Shown here one piece after another: positions 25,829 to 33,952 of a stretch of DNA of 64,000 bases. The translations under genes were made by a program, and so were the position numbers. Under the pieces are notes generated by a model. It did no database searches. It was given only the letters and a program-made list of their open reading frames with translations, and was not told the DNA's origin. Numbering within the stretch: the first letter of the stretch is position 1; every line of letters begins with the position of its first letter. Location of the stretch: contig NZ_CP031264.1 of assembly GCF_003258605.2 (NCBI RefSeq), positions 806,001 to 870,000 on the forward strand. Reading direction: 5' to 3'. This DNA comes from Peterkaempfera bronchialis (GTDB taxonomy: Bacteria > Actinomycetota > Actinomycetes > Streptomycetales > Streptomycetaceae).

Positions 25829-26715
25829 CCACCCAGCTCTCCAAGGACGCCGCCGCGCCGTCCGACGACGGCTACCGCCCGTCGGCGCGGCGGCTGGCCA
25901 GGGAGGCGTACCGCAGAAGCCGCACCCGCCGCTCGGTGGCCATCGCCGCCGGCAGCACCCTGGTCACGGCGGTCGCGCTCGCCCTGCTGATCGTCGGCTC
26001 CCCGGGGTGGCAGCGCACCCGCGAGACCTTCTTCAGCGTCGAGTACGCCCGCCGGGCGCTGCCGTCGATCCTGGACGGCCTCTGGCTCAATCTGCGGCTG
26101 ATGGCCGTCTGCGGCGCCGTGATCCTGGTGCTGGGCATGGTGCTGGCGGTGGCCCGCACCCTGCGCGGCCCGGTCTTCTTCCCGCTGCGGCTGCTGGTCA
26201 CCGCGTATGTGGACTTCTTCCGGGGCCTGCCGCTGATCATCTGCCTGCTGATGATCGTCACGGGGGTGCCGGCGCTGCGGCTGGCCGGGGTCACCACCGA
26301 CCCGGTGCTGCTCGGCGGGACCGCGCTGGTGCTCACCTACTCCGCGTATGTGGCGGAGGTCTTCCGGGCCGGGATCGAGACCGTGCACCCCAGCCAGCGG
26401 GCCGCCGCCCGGTCGCTGGGGCTGACCAGCGCGCAGACCATGCGCCATGTGGTGCTGCCGCAGGCGGTCCGCCGGGTGGTGCCGCCGCTCCTCAACGACC
26501 TGGTCTCGCTCCAGAAGGACACCGGCCTGGTCTCCATCGGCGGGGCGGTCGACGCGGTGGCCGCCGCCAAGATCCAGACCTCGGAGACCTTCAACTACAC
26601 CGCCTATGTGGTCGCCGGGCTGGTCTTTGTGGCGCTGACCATCCCCATGACCCGGTTCACCGACTGGGTCACCGCCCGGGCCAACCGGCGGCAGAGCCAG
26701 GGAGGAGCGGTATGA
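25825..26715 (+). CDS. Amino-acid ABC transporter, permease
   Basis: The 296-residue HisM/GlnP-type permease has a cytosolic N-terminus of about 35 residues, then about six membrane helices. The EAA loop is EVFRAGIETVHPSQRAAARSLGLT (core AGIETVHPSQRAAA), followed by VVLPQAVRRVVPPLLND. It is coupled by four-base overlaps to the binding protein before it and the ATPase after it, so one permease probably forms the homodimeric channel. Confidence 0.93.
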   Translation: MTTQLSKDAAAPSDDGYRPSARRLAREAYRRSRTRRSVAIAAGSTLVTAVALALLIVGSPGWQRTRETFFSVEYARRALPSILDGLWLNLRLMAVCGAVILVLGMVLAVARTLRGPVFFPLRLLVTAYVDFFRGLPLIICLLMIVTGVPALRLAGVTTDPVLLGGTALVLTYSAYVAEVFRAGIETVHPSQRAAARSLGLTSAQTMRHVVLPQAVRRVVPPLLNDLVSLQKDTGLVSIGGAVDAVAAAKIQTSETFNYTAYVVAGLVFVALTIPMTRFTDWVTARANRRQSQGGAV

Positions 26716-27476
26716 CCGGCGAGCCGGTGCTGCGGCTGGAGGCGGTACGCAAGGGCTTCGGGACCTCGCTGGTGCTGCGCGACGTCCATCTGGAGGTGCC
26801 CGCCCACTCGGTGACCGTGCTGATCGGCGCGTCCGGCTCCGGCAAGTCCACCCTGCTGCGCTGCGTCAACCTGCTGGAGGAGATCGACGACGGCGCGATC
26901 CTGCTGGACGGCGAGGAGATCACCGACCCCCGGGTCGACCCCGACGCGGTACGCCGCCGGATCGGCGTGGTCTTCCAGGCGTACAACCTCTTCCCGCACA
27001 TGACCGTGGTGCAGAACGTCACCCTGGCCCCGCGCCGGGTGCACGGCGTGCCCCGGGAGCGGGCCGAGGAGCGCGCGCTGGAGCTGCTGGACCGGCTGGG
27101 GCTGCGCGACAAGGCCGGGGAGTACCCGGACCGGCTCTCCGGCGGCCAGCAGCAGCGGGTCGCCATCGTCAGGGCGCTGGCCACCGACCCCCGGCTGCTG
27201 CTGCTCGACGAGATCACCGCCGCCCTCGACCCTGAGCTGGTCTCCGAGGTGCTCTCGGTGGTCCGCGACCTCAAGGCGCAGGGCATGACCATGGTGCTGG
27301 CCACCCATGAGATGGGGTTCGCCCGCGAGGTGGCCGACCAGGTCTGCTTCCTGGACGGCGGGGTGGTACTGGAGCAGGGGCCGCCGGAGCAGGTCTTCGG
27401 CGACCCCCGGCAGGAGCGCACCCGCCGCTTCCTGCGCCGCATCGTGGACGCCGGCCGACTGGCCCCGCCCGGCTAG
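26712..27476 (+). CDS. Amino-acid ABC transporter, ATP-binding protein
   Basis: The 254-residue GlnQ/HisP-type ATPase has Walker A GASGSGKST, Q loop VFQAYNLFPHMTV, signature LSGGQQQRVAIVRAL, Walker B LLLLDEITAALDPE and H-loop ATHEMGFA. A GGAGGAG ribosome binding site lies inside the end of the permease gene. It completes a three-gene importer. The gene ends only ten bases from the convergent efeU end, with no hairpin between them, so the transcripts may overlap. Confidence 0.95.
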   Translation: MTGEPVLRLEAVRKGFGTSLVLRDVHLEVPAHSVTVLIGASGSGKSTLLRCVNLLEEIDDGAILLDGEEITDPRVDPDAVRRRIGVVFQAYNLFPHMTVVQNVTLAPRRVHGVPRERAEERALELLDRLGLRDKAGEYPDRLSGGQQQRVAIVRALATDPRLLLLDEITAALDPELVSEVLSVVRDLKAQGMTMVLATHEMGFAREVADQVCFLDGGVVLEQGPPEQVFGDPRQERTRRFLRRIVDAGRLAPPG

Positions 27477-27486
27477 GCCGGCGCTC

Positions 27487-28374
27487 TCAGTCCCCGACCG
27501 CGTCCGCCGCGACCGCGTCCGCCGCGACGGCGCCGGTCGGGGCCGGACCGGCCGGCCTCGGGGCCGACCCGGCCGACCCGGCGGACTTGCGGAAGAAGAG
27601 GTACATGGTCGGCACCAGGTAGAGCGCCCACACGGCCGCCTGGAGCGCCGTCGGGTCCGGCTGGAAGTTGAGCACGCCCTTGAGCAGGGTGCCGTACCAG
27701 CTGTCCGCCGGGATGGTGGAGCTGATGTCGAAGAGCGTGCTGTGCAGGCCCGGCAGCCAGCCGGCCTCCTGGAGGTCGTGGAAGCCGTAGGCGAGCACCC
27801 CGGCCGCCACCACGACCAGCATGGCGCCGGTCCAGGTGAAGAACTTCGCCAGGTTGATCCGGACCGCGCCCCGGTAGAAGAGCCAGCCGAGCACCACCGC
27901 GGTGAGCAGCCCCAGCGCCGCGCCGACCAGCGGGCGCACCCCGTCGTCGGTGGCCTGCACCGCCGCCCAGATGAAGAGCGCGGTCTCCAGCCCCTCGCGG
28001 CCCACCGCCAGGAACGCGGTGACCACCAGGGCGAGGGTGCCCATGGCCAGCGCCGCGTCCAGCTTGCCGTGCAGCTCGGCCCTGAGGTGGCGGGCGGTCC
28101 GGCGCATCCAGAAGACCATCCAGGTCACCAGACCGACCGCGATGATCGACAGGGAGCCGCCCAGCGCCTCCTGCGCCTCGAAGGTGAGCGAGGAGGAGCC
28201 GAACTGGAGCACCGCGCCGAAGGCCATGCTGAGCACGACGGCGGCGGCGATGCCGAGCCAGACGGGCGCCAGCCGGTCACGGCGGTCGGTCTTGACCAGA
28301 TAGGCGATCAGAATGCAGACGACCAGGCTGGCTTCGAGACCTTCGCGCAGGCCGATCAGGTAGTTGCCGAACAC
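27487..28374 (-). CDS. efeU: High-affinity iron permease EfeU (FTR1 family)
   Basis: The 295-residue membrane protein (GTG start at 28374) has seven predicted helices and the two FTR1 iron-passage motifs, LREGLEASLVV (residues 9-19) and VGREGLETALFIW. Its C-terminus is an Ala/Pro-rich cytosolic tail with a repeated AADAV. It imports ferrous or ferric iron across the membrane. It is the last gene of the efeOBU operon, in the actinobacterial order O-B-U. Confidence 0.94.
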   Translation of the reverse strand: MFGNYLIGLREGLEASLVVCILIAYLVKTDRRDRLAPVWLGIAAAVVLSMAFGAVLQFGSSSLTFEAQEALGGSLSIIAVGLVTWMVFWMRRTARHLRAELHGKLDAALAMGTLALVVTAFLAVGREGLETALFIWAAVQATDDGVRPLVGAALGLLTAVVLGWLFYRGAVRINLAKFFTWTGAMLVVVAAGVLAYGFHDLQEAGWLPGLHSTLFDISSTIPADSWYGTLLKGVLNFQPDPTALQAAVWALYLVPTMYLFFRKSAGSAGSAPRPAGPAPTGAVAADAVAADAVGD

Positions 28375-28417
28375 TGCGGGCTCCTGGAGGGGGTCGTGAC
28401 TGGTGCGGGCGGGGGGG

Positions 28418-29695
28418 TCAGCCGAAGAGCGCCTGGCCCCACCATTCGCCGGACGTGCGGACGCCCGGCGGGCAGGCGAAGTGCGCGGAACCGACGTGCT
28501 GGATGTACTCGTTGAGGGCGTCGCTCGCCGACAGCCGCTTCTGCAGCGGGACGAACGCCTTGCGGGTGTCGCGCTGGTAGGCGAGGAAGAAGAGTCCGGC
28601 GTCCAGGCGGCCGAGGCCGTCCGTGCCGTCGGTGAAGGAGTAGCCCCGGCGCAGGATCATCAGGCCGCCGTTGCTGTCCGGGTGGGCGAGCCGCACATGG
28701 GAGTCGGCGGGCATCGCCGTGAGGTCGGGAGCGTCGTGCTCCTTCCGCCTGCCGTACGGGGCGCCCTCGCCCTTGGTGCGGCCGAAGACGTCCTCCTGCT
28801 CGCTCAGCGAGGAGCGGTCCCAGGTCTCGATGTGCATCCGGATGCGCCGGGCCACCAGGTACGAGCCGCCGGTCATCCACTCCGGGCCGTCGCCGGGGGC
28901 CGCCCACACATGGTCGCGCAGGGCCTTGGCGTCGGACCCGGCGATGTTGTGGGTGCCGTCCTTGAAGCCCATCAGGTTGCGCGGGGTCTGGGCCTCCGGG
29001 GTGGTGGAGGAGGTCTTGCCGAAGCCCAGCTGGGACCAGCGGACCGAGACGGTCCCCATGCCGATGCGGGCCAGGTTGCGGATGGCGTGCACCGCCACCT
29101 GCGGGTCGTCCGCGCACGCCTGCACGCAGAGGTCGCCGCCGCTGCGGTCCGGGTCCAGGTTGTCGCCGGGGAAGCGCGGCAGGTCGATCAGCGCCTCCGG
29201 CCGCCGGGCGCGGATGCCGAAGCGGTCCTTGCCGTCCTGCTCGAAGAGGGTGGGGCCGAAGCCTATGGTCAGCGTCAGCCGGGAGGCCGGCAGGCCCAGG
29301 GCCTCACCGGTGTCGTCCGGCGGGGCCTCGGCCAAGCCGTCCACGGCACCGTCCCCGACCTCGCGGCCGGCGGTCATCGCCGCTGCGGCCCGGGTCCACT
29401 GCTTGAGCAGCGCCACCAGCGCGGCCCGGTCGCCGGTGGTGACGTCGAACGCCGCGAAGTGCAGCCGGTCCTGAACGGGCGTGGCGATCCCGGCCTGGTG
29501 CTCGCCGTGGAAGGGTACGGCCCCGGCGTCGCCCGCCGCCGCACCGGCCTCGCCGCCCATGGTCGCCGCCGCCACCGAGCCGACACCGGCCGCGCCCAGC
29601 GCGACGCCCGCCCCGGCCCAGCCGATCACCGACCGGCGGCTGGGCCGCCGCCTGTCCTCTGCGGTGTCGGCGGTGGATGCCTGGGGTGCGTCCAT
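28418..29695 (-). CDS. efeB: Deferrochelatase/DyP-type peroxidase EfeB
   Basis: The 425-residue precursor has a twin-arginine signal (RRPSRRSVIGWAGAGVALG, about residues 16-34). The DyP motif is NLMGFKDGTHN (GxxDG type), with the distal Arg region WMTGGSYLVARRIRMHIETW and a proximal His candidate. It is exported folded with haem and acts on haem or oxidises ferrous iron as part of the EfeUOB uptake system. It lies 43 bases upstream of efeU and 67 bases downstream of efeO. Confidence 0.94.
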   Translation of the reverse strand: MDAPQASTADTAEDRRRPSRRSVIGWAGAGVALGAAGVGSVAAATMGGEAGAAAGDAGAVPFHGEHQAGIATPVQDRLHFAAFDVTTGDRAALVALLKQWTRAAAAMTAGREVGDGAVDGLAEAPPDDTGEALGLPASRLTLTIGFGPTLFEQDGKDRFGIRARRPEALIDLPRFPGDNLDPDRSGGDLCVQACADDPQVAVHAIRNLARIGMGTVSVRWSQLGFGKTSSTTPEAQTPRNLMGFKDGTHNIAGSDAKALRDHVWAAPGDGPEWMTGGSYLVARRIRMHIETWDRSSLSEQEDVFGRTKGEGAPYGRRKEHDAPDLTAMPADSHVRLAHPDSNGGLMILRRGYSFTDGTDGLGRLDAGLFFLAYQRDTRKAFVPLQKRLSASDALNEYIQHVGSAHFACPPGVRTSGEWWGQALFG

Positions 29696-29762
29696 GGTGC
29701 ACTGGCCCTCTCTGCGTTCGGCGGCGCGCGACGCGCCGCAGTGGTCCGGTCCTGGCCGCCGA

Positions 29763-30896
29763 CTACCGGGCGACGGCTGCGGCGAGCTTGGAAAGCGGCT
29801 CGGCCAGCGCGTTGACGGCGTTGGAGAAGGTCTTGCGCTCGGCCGGAGTCACCTTGTCGTACGCAACATAGCCGTCGCCCTTGCGGTACGTGGCGAGCAG
29901 GGTCTCCAACGAGGCGAACTCGCGGTCCAGGGTCGCGGCCAGCGCCGGGTCCTTCTCGGAGGCGACCGGCTTCAGCAGCTCATAGGCCTTCTTGGCGCCC
30001 TCGACATTGGCGTTGAAGTCCCACAGGTCGGTGTGGCTGTAGCGGTCCTCCTCGCCGGTGACCTTGCCGGTGGCGACCTCGTCCAGCAGCTCCTTGGCGC
30101 CGTTGGCCATGCTGGTGGCGCTGATCTCGGCCTTGCCGACCCGCTGCTGCCAGTCCTTCAGGTCGGTGACCAGCTCGTCGGCGAGGGTCTTCTCCTCGGC
30201 GCCGATCTTCTTGTCCTCCCAGAGCGCCTTCTCCAGGCGGTGCCAGCCGGTCCACTTCTGACCGTCCTCAAGGCCGTCCGCCCGGGTGTCGGTCTTGGGG
30301 TCGATGTCACCGAAGCTCTCGGCGACCGGCTCGGTACGCTCCCAGCCGACCCGGGAGGGGGCGAAGAGCGCCTTGGCCTGCTCCAGGTTGCCGGCCTTGA
30401 TCGCATCGGCGAACTTCTGCACCACCGGGATGGTGAGGTCGGCCTGCTCCTGGGCGTAGGTGCGGTACGCGGCGACCGCGGCGTCCAGCCGGGGGTCGCC
30501 CTTGGCGGGGGCGCCCTTGCCGGTGACGGTGATCTTCTGGCGGATGCCGTCGCCCTTCATCCCGGGCTTGCAGGCGATCTCGTAGGAACCGGCCTTGATC
30601 TGGGCGGTGATGGTGGCCTTGGTGCCGGGGCCGATGTTCTCCCGCTCGGTGACGATCCGGTCGCCCGGAGCGTAGACATAGACCTCGGTGACCCGGGAGC
30701 CCTTGTTGTGGATCGCCAGGTCCACCGGGCCCGCCGGGAACTCGGTCTTGGAGACCTCGCAGGCGCTGTCGCTCGCCTCGACCTTGATCGCATCGTCGGA
30801 GGAACCCGACGCGCTCTTCTCCGCGCACCCGGTGACGGCGGTGCACAGCACAGCGAGCGAGAGCACGGAGGCTGCGGTGAGGCGGCGGGCGGGCAT
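29763..30896 (-). CDS. efeO: Iron uptake lipoprotein EfeO
   Basis: The 377-residue precursor has a lipobox (LCTAVTGC, Cys about 24), a cupredoxin-like domain (about 40-125) with a conserved Cys/Met cluster (YEIACKPGMKG), and a C-terminal M75 imelysin-type domain (about 130-377) with the HxxE motif WHRLEKALW. EfeO binds iron or copper outside the cell and hands it to EfeU. The first gene of the operon, it is preceded by an iron box about 60 bases upstream. Confidence 0.94.
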   Translation of the reverse strand: MPARRLTAASVLSLAVLCTAVTGCAEKSASGSSDDAIKVEASDSACEVSKTEFPAGPVDLAIHNKGSRVTEVYVYAPGDRIVTERENIGPGTKATITAQIKAGSYEIACKPGMKGDGIRQKITVTGKGAPAKGDPRLDAAVAAYRTYAQEQADLTIPVVQKFADAIKAGNLEQAKALFAPSRVGWERTEPVAESFGDIDPKTDTRADGLEDGQKWTGWHRLEKALWEDKKIGAEEKTLADELVTDLKDWQQRVGKAEISATSMANGAKELLDEVATGKVTGEEDRYSHTDLWDFNANVEGAKKAYELLKPVASEKDPALAATLDREFASLETLLATYRKGDGYVAYDKVTPAERKTFSNAVNALAEPLSKLAAAVAR

Positions 30897-30958
30897 GCGG
30901 ACTCCCGGGTTTCGGAGGACTGACCGGCCCTGGGACCGGAAGAAGAGGCAGAGCCAAG

Positions 30959-30977
30959 TTATATGAGCCTTACCTCA
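30959..30977 (-). promoter_or_regulatory. Iron box (DmdR/IdeR-type operator) of efeOBU
   Basis: On the minus strand the sequence is TGAGGTAAGGCTCATATAA, matching about 14 of 19 positions of the DtxR-family consensus TTAGGTTAGGCTAACCTAA, best around the central AGGCT. The position just upstream of efeO fits repression when iron is plentiful. Confidence 0.75.
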
Positions 30978-31097
30978 CCTGATTACCCAGGGCGCGTGAT
31001 TCTCACCACGCCTGCGCGTTCGGGGCCCCACGCCGGGCCCGGACCGGGTATGCGCGCAGACCGCCGGGAGGCGGGGCGCGGGGCGCGGGAAGCGGGG

Positions 31098-31667
31098 TCA
31101 GCCGAGAGTCTTGACCAGCCGCTCGAAGCGCAGGTCGGGGCGGAGCGGCAGGCCGAACCGCTCGTCCCCGTACGGGAAGGGCAGGGTCTCGCCGGTGCGG
31201 CGGTAGCCGCGCCGCTCGTACCAGGCGATCAGGTCCTCGCGCTGCACGATCACCGTCATCTCCATCGCGGAGCAGTGCCACTCCTCACGGGCCGTCCGCT
31301 CCGCCTCGGCGAGGACCGCCCTGCCGATCCCGCCGCCCTGCCGGTCCGGGCGCACCGAGAACATCCCGAAGTAGGCGGTGGTGCCGCGCCGTTCCAGCTG
31401 GCAGCAGGCCAGCAGTTCGCCGTCCCGCTCCACGGCCAGCAGCCGGCTGCCCTCGTCGGTGATGACCTCGGTCACACCCTGCGGATCGGTGCGCTGCCCG
31501 GCCAGCAGATGGGCCTCGGTGGTCCAGCCACCACGGTTCTCGCCTCGGTAGGCGGACTCCACCAGCGCCACCACGGCGGGTACGTCGGCCTCCACCGCCG
31601 TACGGAAGGTGAGGGGGCTGGGGCTGGGGCTGGGGCTGGTGGAGGGCAGGGGGTCGACGGTGGCCAC
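31098..31667 (-). CDS. GNAT-family acetyltransferase
   Basis: From GTG 31667 (AAAGGA upstream) the protein has 189 residues. A Ser/Pro repeat (STSPSPSPSP) occupies residues 9-18. The acetyl-CoA loop is VRPDRQGGGIGRAVLAEAE, and the C-terminal IAWYERRGYRRTGETLPFPYG is typical of the family. Most homologues act on small amines or N-termini, so the substrate is open. The divergent promoter region toward the DUF5134 gene contains four 11-bp direct repeats. Confidence 0.87.
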   Translation of the reverse strand: MATVDPLPSTSPSPSPSPLTFRTAVEADVPAVVALVESAYRGENRGGWTTEAHLLAGQRTDPQGVTEVITDEGSRLLAVERDGELLACCQLERRGTTAYFGMFSVRPDRQGGGIGRAVLAEAERTAREEWHCSAMEMTVIVQREDLIAWYERRGYRRTGETLPFPYGDERFGLPLRPDLRFERLVKTLG

Positions 31668-31733
31668 GGCCGGGTCCTTTCTGCGATGCGGCTCGGACCG
31701 CCGGTCTGCGTCGGCTGTGCTGCTGACGCCGAT

Positions 31734-31777
31734 GGCGGTCCTACGGCGGTCCTACGGCGGTCCTCTGGCGGTCCGAC
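31734..31777. repeat. Four 11-bp direct repeats in a divergent promoter
   Basis: The unit GGCGGTCCTAC occurs at 31734 and 31745, then as GGCGGTCCTCT at 31756 and GGCGGTCCGAC at 31767, with no spacer. The 11-bp period is close to one helical turn, so the copies face the same side of DNA. Confidence 0.75.
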
Positions 31778-31922
31778 GGCCGAGGCTAGCGGCAGCCGGG
31801 CGCCCGGTCCGCCCCCGGCCACCCCTTGATACCCCCGTGCGCCCCCCTGCGCGCCCTGCTCGGCGCGGGCCCGCTCGGTGACCGTGGAGAGGCGATCACG
31901 CTGCCGGCCGGAGGGGATGCCG

Positions 31923-32540
31923 ATGCACGGAGCTCCTGTTCTCGGCTGGCTGCTCGCGGCACTCACGGGTGCCGCGGGCCTCTACTGCCTGGCGCGGGTC
32001 TGGCGACCCGCGACCGGGGCCGGCTGCGCCGGCGCCGCCCAGCGCGGCGCAGCCGGGCGGGAGTCGGACGCCGCCGAAGCGCTGATGGGGCTGGGCATGG
32101 CCGCGATGGCGCTGCCGCTGGCCCGCCACGGCGGGCTGCCGCCGACCGCCTGGGCGGCGGTCTTCGGCGGCGTCGGCGCCTGGTTCGCGGCCGGTGCGCT
32201 GCGCCGGAGCGCGGCCCGGGACCGGGCGCACCGGCTGCACCATGCGCTGGGCGCGGGCGCGATGGTGTACATGGCCCTGGCGATGGCGGTCGGCGGGACC
32301 GCCGGGCCGCACGGGACGGGCCACTCCGGCATGGCCGGGGGGCCTCCGCTGCCGCTGCTGACCGGGCTGCTGCTGGTCTACTTCGGCGGCTATGCGCTCT
32401 GGGCGGGCAGCGGGCTGCTGCGCTCGGGGGGCGTGGCCGCCGCGTCGGGCGGTCGCACGCTGCTGCTCGCGCCGGGGTTGGCGCGGGAGTGCCGGTTGGT
32501 GATGGGGCTCGGGATGTTCGCCATGCTTCTCACGGGATGA
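31923..32540 (+). CDS. DUF5134 membrane protein
   Basis: The ATG at 31923 is chosen because GAGGGG ends six bases upstream; it gives 205 residues. Five or six membrane helices are visible, with a His-rich cluster (HRLHHALGAGAMVYMALAMAVGG, core HRLHH; then GPHGTGHSGMAGG) that could bind metal. The family, DUF5134, is actinobacterial and of unknown function; its histidines recall copper-related membrane proteins. The stop codon lies inside the first copy of a 19-bp tandem repeat. Confidence 0.75.
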   Translation: MHGAPVLGWLLAALTGAAGLYCLARVWRPATGAGCAGAAQRGAAGRESDAAEALMGLGMAAMALPLARHGGLPPTAWAAVFGGVGAWFAAGALRRSAARDRAHRLHHALGAGAMVYMALAMAVGGTAGPHGTGHSGMAGGPPLPLLTGLLLVYFGGYALWAGSGLLRSGGVAAASGGRTLLLAPGLARECRLVMGLGMFAMLLTG

Positions 32541-32640
32541 GGGGCTTCTCACGGGATGAGAGGCTTCTCACGGGATGCGGGGCTTCTCACCGGATGAGGG
32601 GCTTCTGACGGGATGAGGGGCTGCTGACCCGGTTGCGGGG
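32526..32640 (+). repeat. 19-bp tandem repeat, five copies plus a degenerate sixth
   Basis: The unit CTTCTCACGGGATGAGGGG repeats head to tail at 32526, 32545, 32564, 32583 and 32602, with one to three changes per copy, then decays in a sixth at 32621. The first copy includes the last five codons and stop of the DUF5134 gene. Each copy repeats GATGA, so downstream copies look like duplicated gene ends. Confidence 0.88.
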
Positions 32641-32779
32641 CCCCTGGCCGGGCGTCGGCAGCGCGCCGGGGTGTCCTTGGTCACGCCTGTCCCGAAAGCC
32701 GTTCCACGAGCAGGCCGGGCGGCCTAGGTTGGACGGGCACGCACCATCGCGCGCCGACCGTACCCGGGAGCCCGCTGCC

Positions 32780-33733
32780 ATGACAGCCCTGCTCGGCCTG
32801 ATGCTGCTCTGTCTGCTGCTGTCCACGGTCATGCCCCGTGTGCTGGCGCGGGCGAAGTGGCCCGAGCGCGAACCCGTGCTGGCGCTGGGCGTCTGGCAGT
32901 GCCTGGTGGTCTCGGTGCTGCTCTGCTGCGGGCTGGGGCTGGCGCTGGCCGCCTCGGCGGCGCTGCCCGCCGTGCGCGAGGTGCTCTTCTCGGTGGCGCC
33001 GCGTCAGGTGGAGGACGCCTACGGCTTCGCGGGCAGCGAGCAGTGGGGGGCGGTGGCCGCGCTGCTGCTGGCGTACGGGGGCCTGCACACCGCGCTGTCG
33101 CTGGTCCGCGAGATACGGGTGGCGCGGGCGGCCCGCAGCCGCCGACAGGCCGAGCTGGCGCTGCTCGCTCCGGAGCTGCCGCCCGCGGCGGCGGTGTACG
33201 AGCCGAGCCGTGAGCGCGAGCGGCTGGTGGTGCTGGAGAGCCTGCAACCGGCCGCCTGGTCGCTGCCGGGCCCGTCCGCCCGGCTGGTGGTGACCACGGG
33301 GGCGCTGCGGCGGCTGAGCGACCGCGAGCTGGCAGCGGTGCTGGACCATGAGCGCGGCCATGTCCGCGCACGCCACCACTGGCTGTTGCAGTGTGCGGAG
33401 GCGCTGGCGGCGGGCTTCCCCGGGGTCGCGGTGTTCGGCGCCTTCCGTGACGAGGTGGGGCGGCTGGTGGAGCTGGCGGCGGACGACACCGCGTCGCGGC
33501 GGCATGGGCGGCTGGCCACCGCGCTGGCGCTGGTGGAGCTGAACTCCGGGCTCGGGGTGTTCGGTGACTGCCCGGCGCAGCTGGCGCAGGTGCCCCGGCG
33601 GGTGGACCGGCTGCTCGCGGGCGAGCCCCGGCTGCCGGTGGGCCACCGGGTGCGGCTGACCGCCGCCGGGCTGACCGCGCTCACCGTCCCGGTGCTGCTG
33701 GCGTTCGCGCCGGGGCTGCACGCGCTGCTCTGA
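32780..33733 (+). CDS. M56-family membrane metallopeptidase
   Basis: The 317-residue protein has helices at about residues 1-20, 33-60 and 88-110, and a final helix at 290-315. The zinc-protease motif is LDHERGHVRARHH (HExxH), with a downstream ELAADDTASRR that supplies the third ligand. M56 peptidases such as BlaR1 and MecR1 sense signals and cleave repressors. No BlaI-type repressor gene is adjacent, so this belongs to the orphan actinobacterial M56 group, often found beside DUF5134. Its target is unknown. Confidence 0.88.
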   Translation: MTALLGLMLLCLLLSTVMPRVLARAKWPEREPVLALGVWQCLVVSVLLCCGLGLALAASAALPAVREVLFSVAPRQVEDAYGFAGSEQWGAVAALLLAYGGLHTALSLVREIRVARAARSRRQAELALLAPELPPAAAVYEPSRERERLVVLESLQPAAWSLPGPSARLVVTTGALRRLSDRELAAVLDHERGHVRARHHWLLQCAEALAAGFPGVAVFGAFRDEVGRLVELAADDTASRRHGRLATALALVELNSGLGVFGDCPAQLAQVPRRVDRLLAGEPRLPVGHRVRLTAAGLTALTVPVLLAFAPGLHALL

Positions 33734-33952
33734 ACCGGCGGCCGGCCCCGACCGGTCGGGTCCCGGGGCGCCGCGCGGGCGCGACCTGCGGCGCGGCGGG
33801 CATCCGGGCGAGAGTGCCCTGCGGGGCCGTCAGATCGGGTTACCCTTCCGGCAAGTGTCCTCCAGCCGCACCCCGGTCGGCGGCCGCACCCCGGTACCGC
33901 CCGGGTGTGCCCGGTGGTGACCGGGGCAGGCGTTTGTTCGGGTGATTCGTCC

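Noticed and set aside
22795-26715. A 1306-residue plus-strand frame that ends in the ABC permease
   Set aside because: Only the last 296 codons are a real gene. The rest is antisense to SDR and DUF6421 and has no domain.
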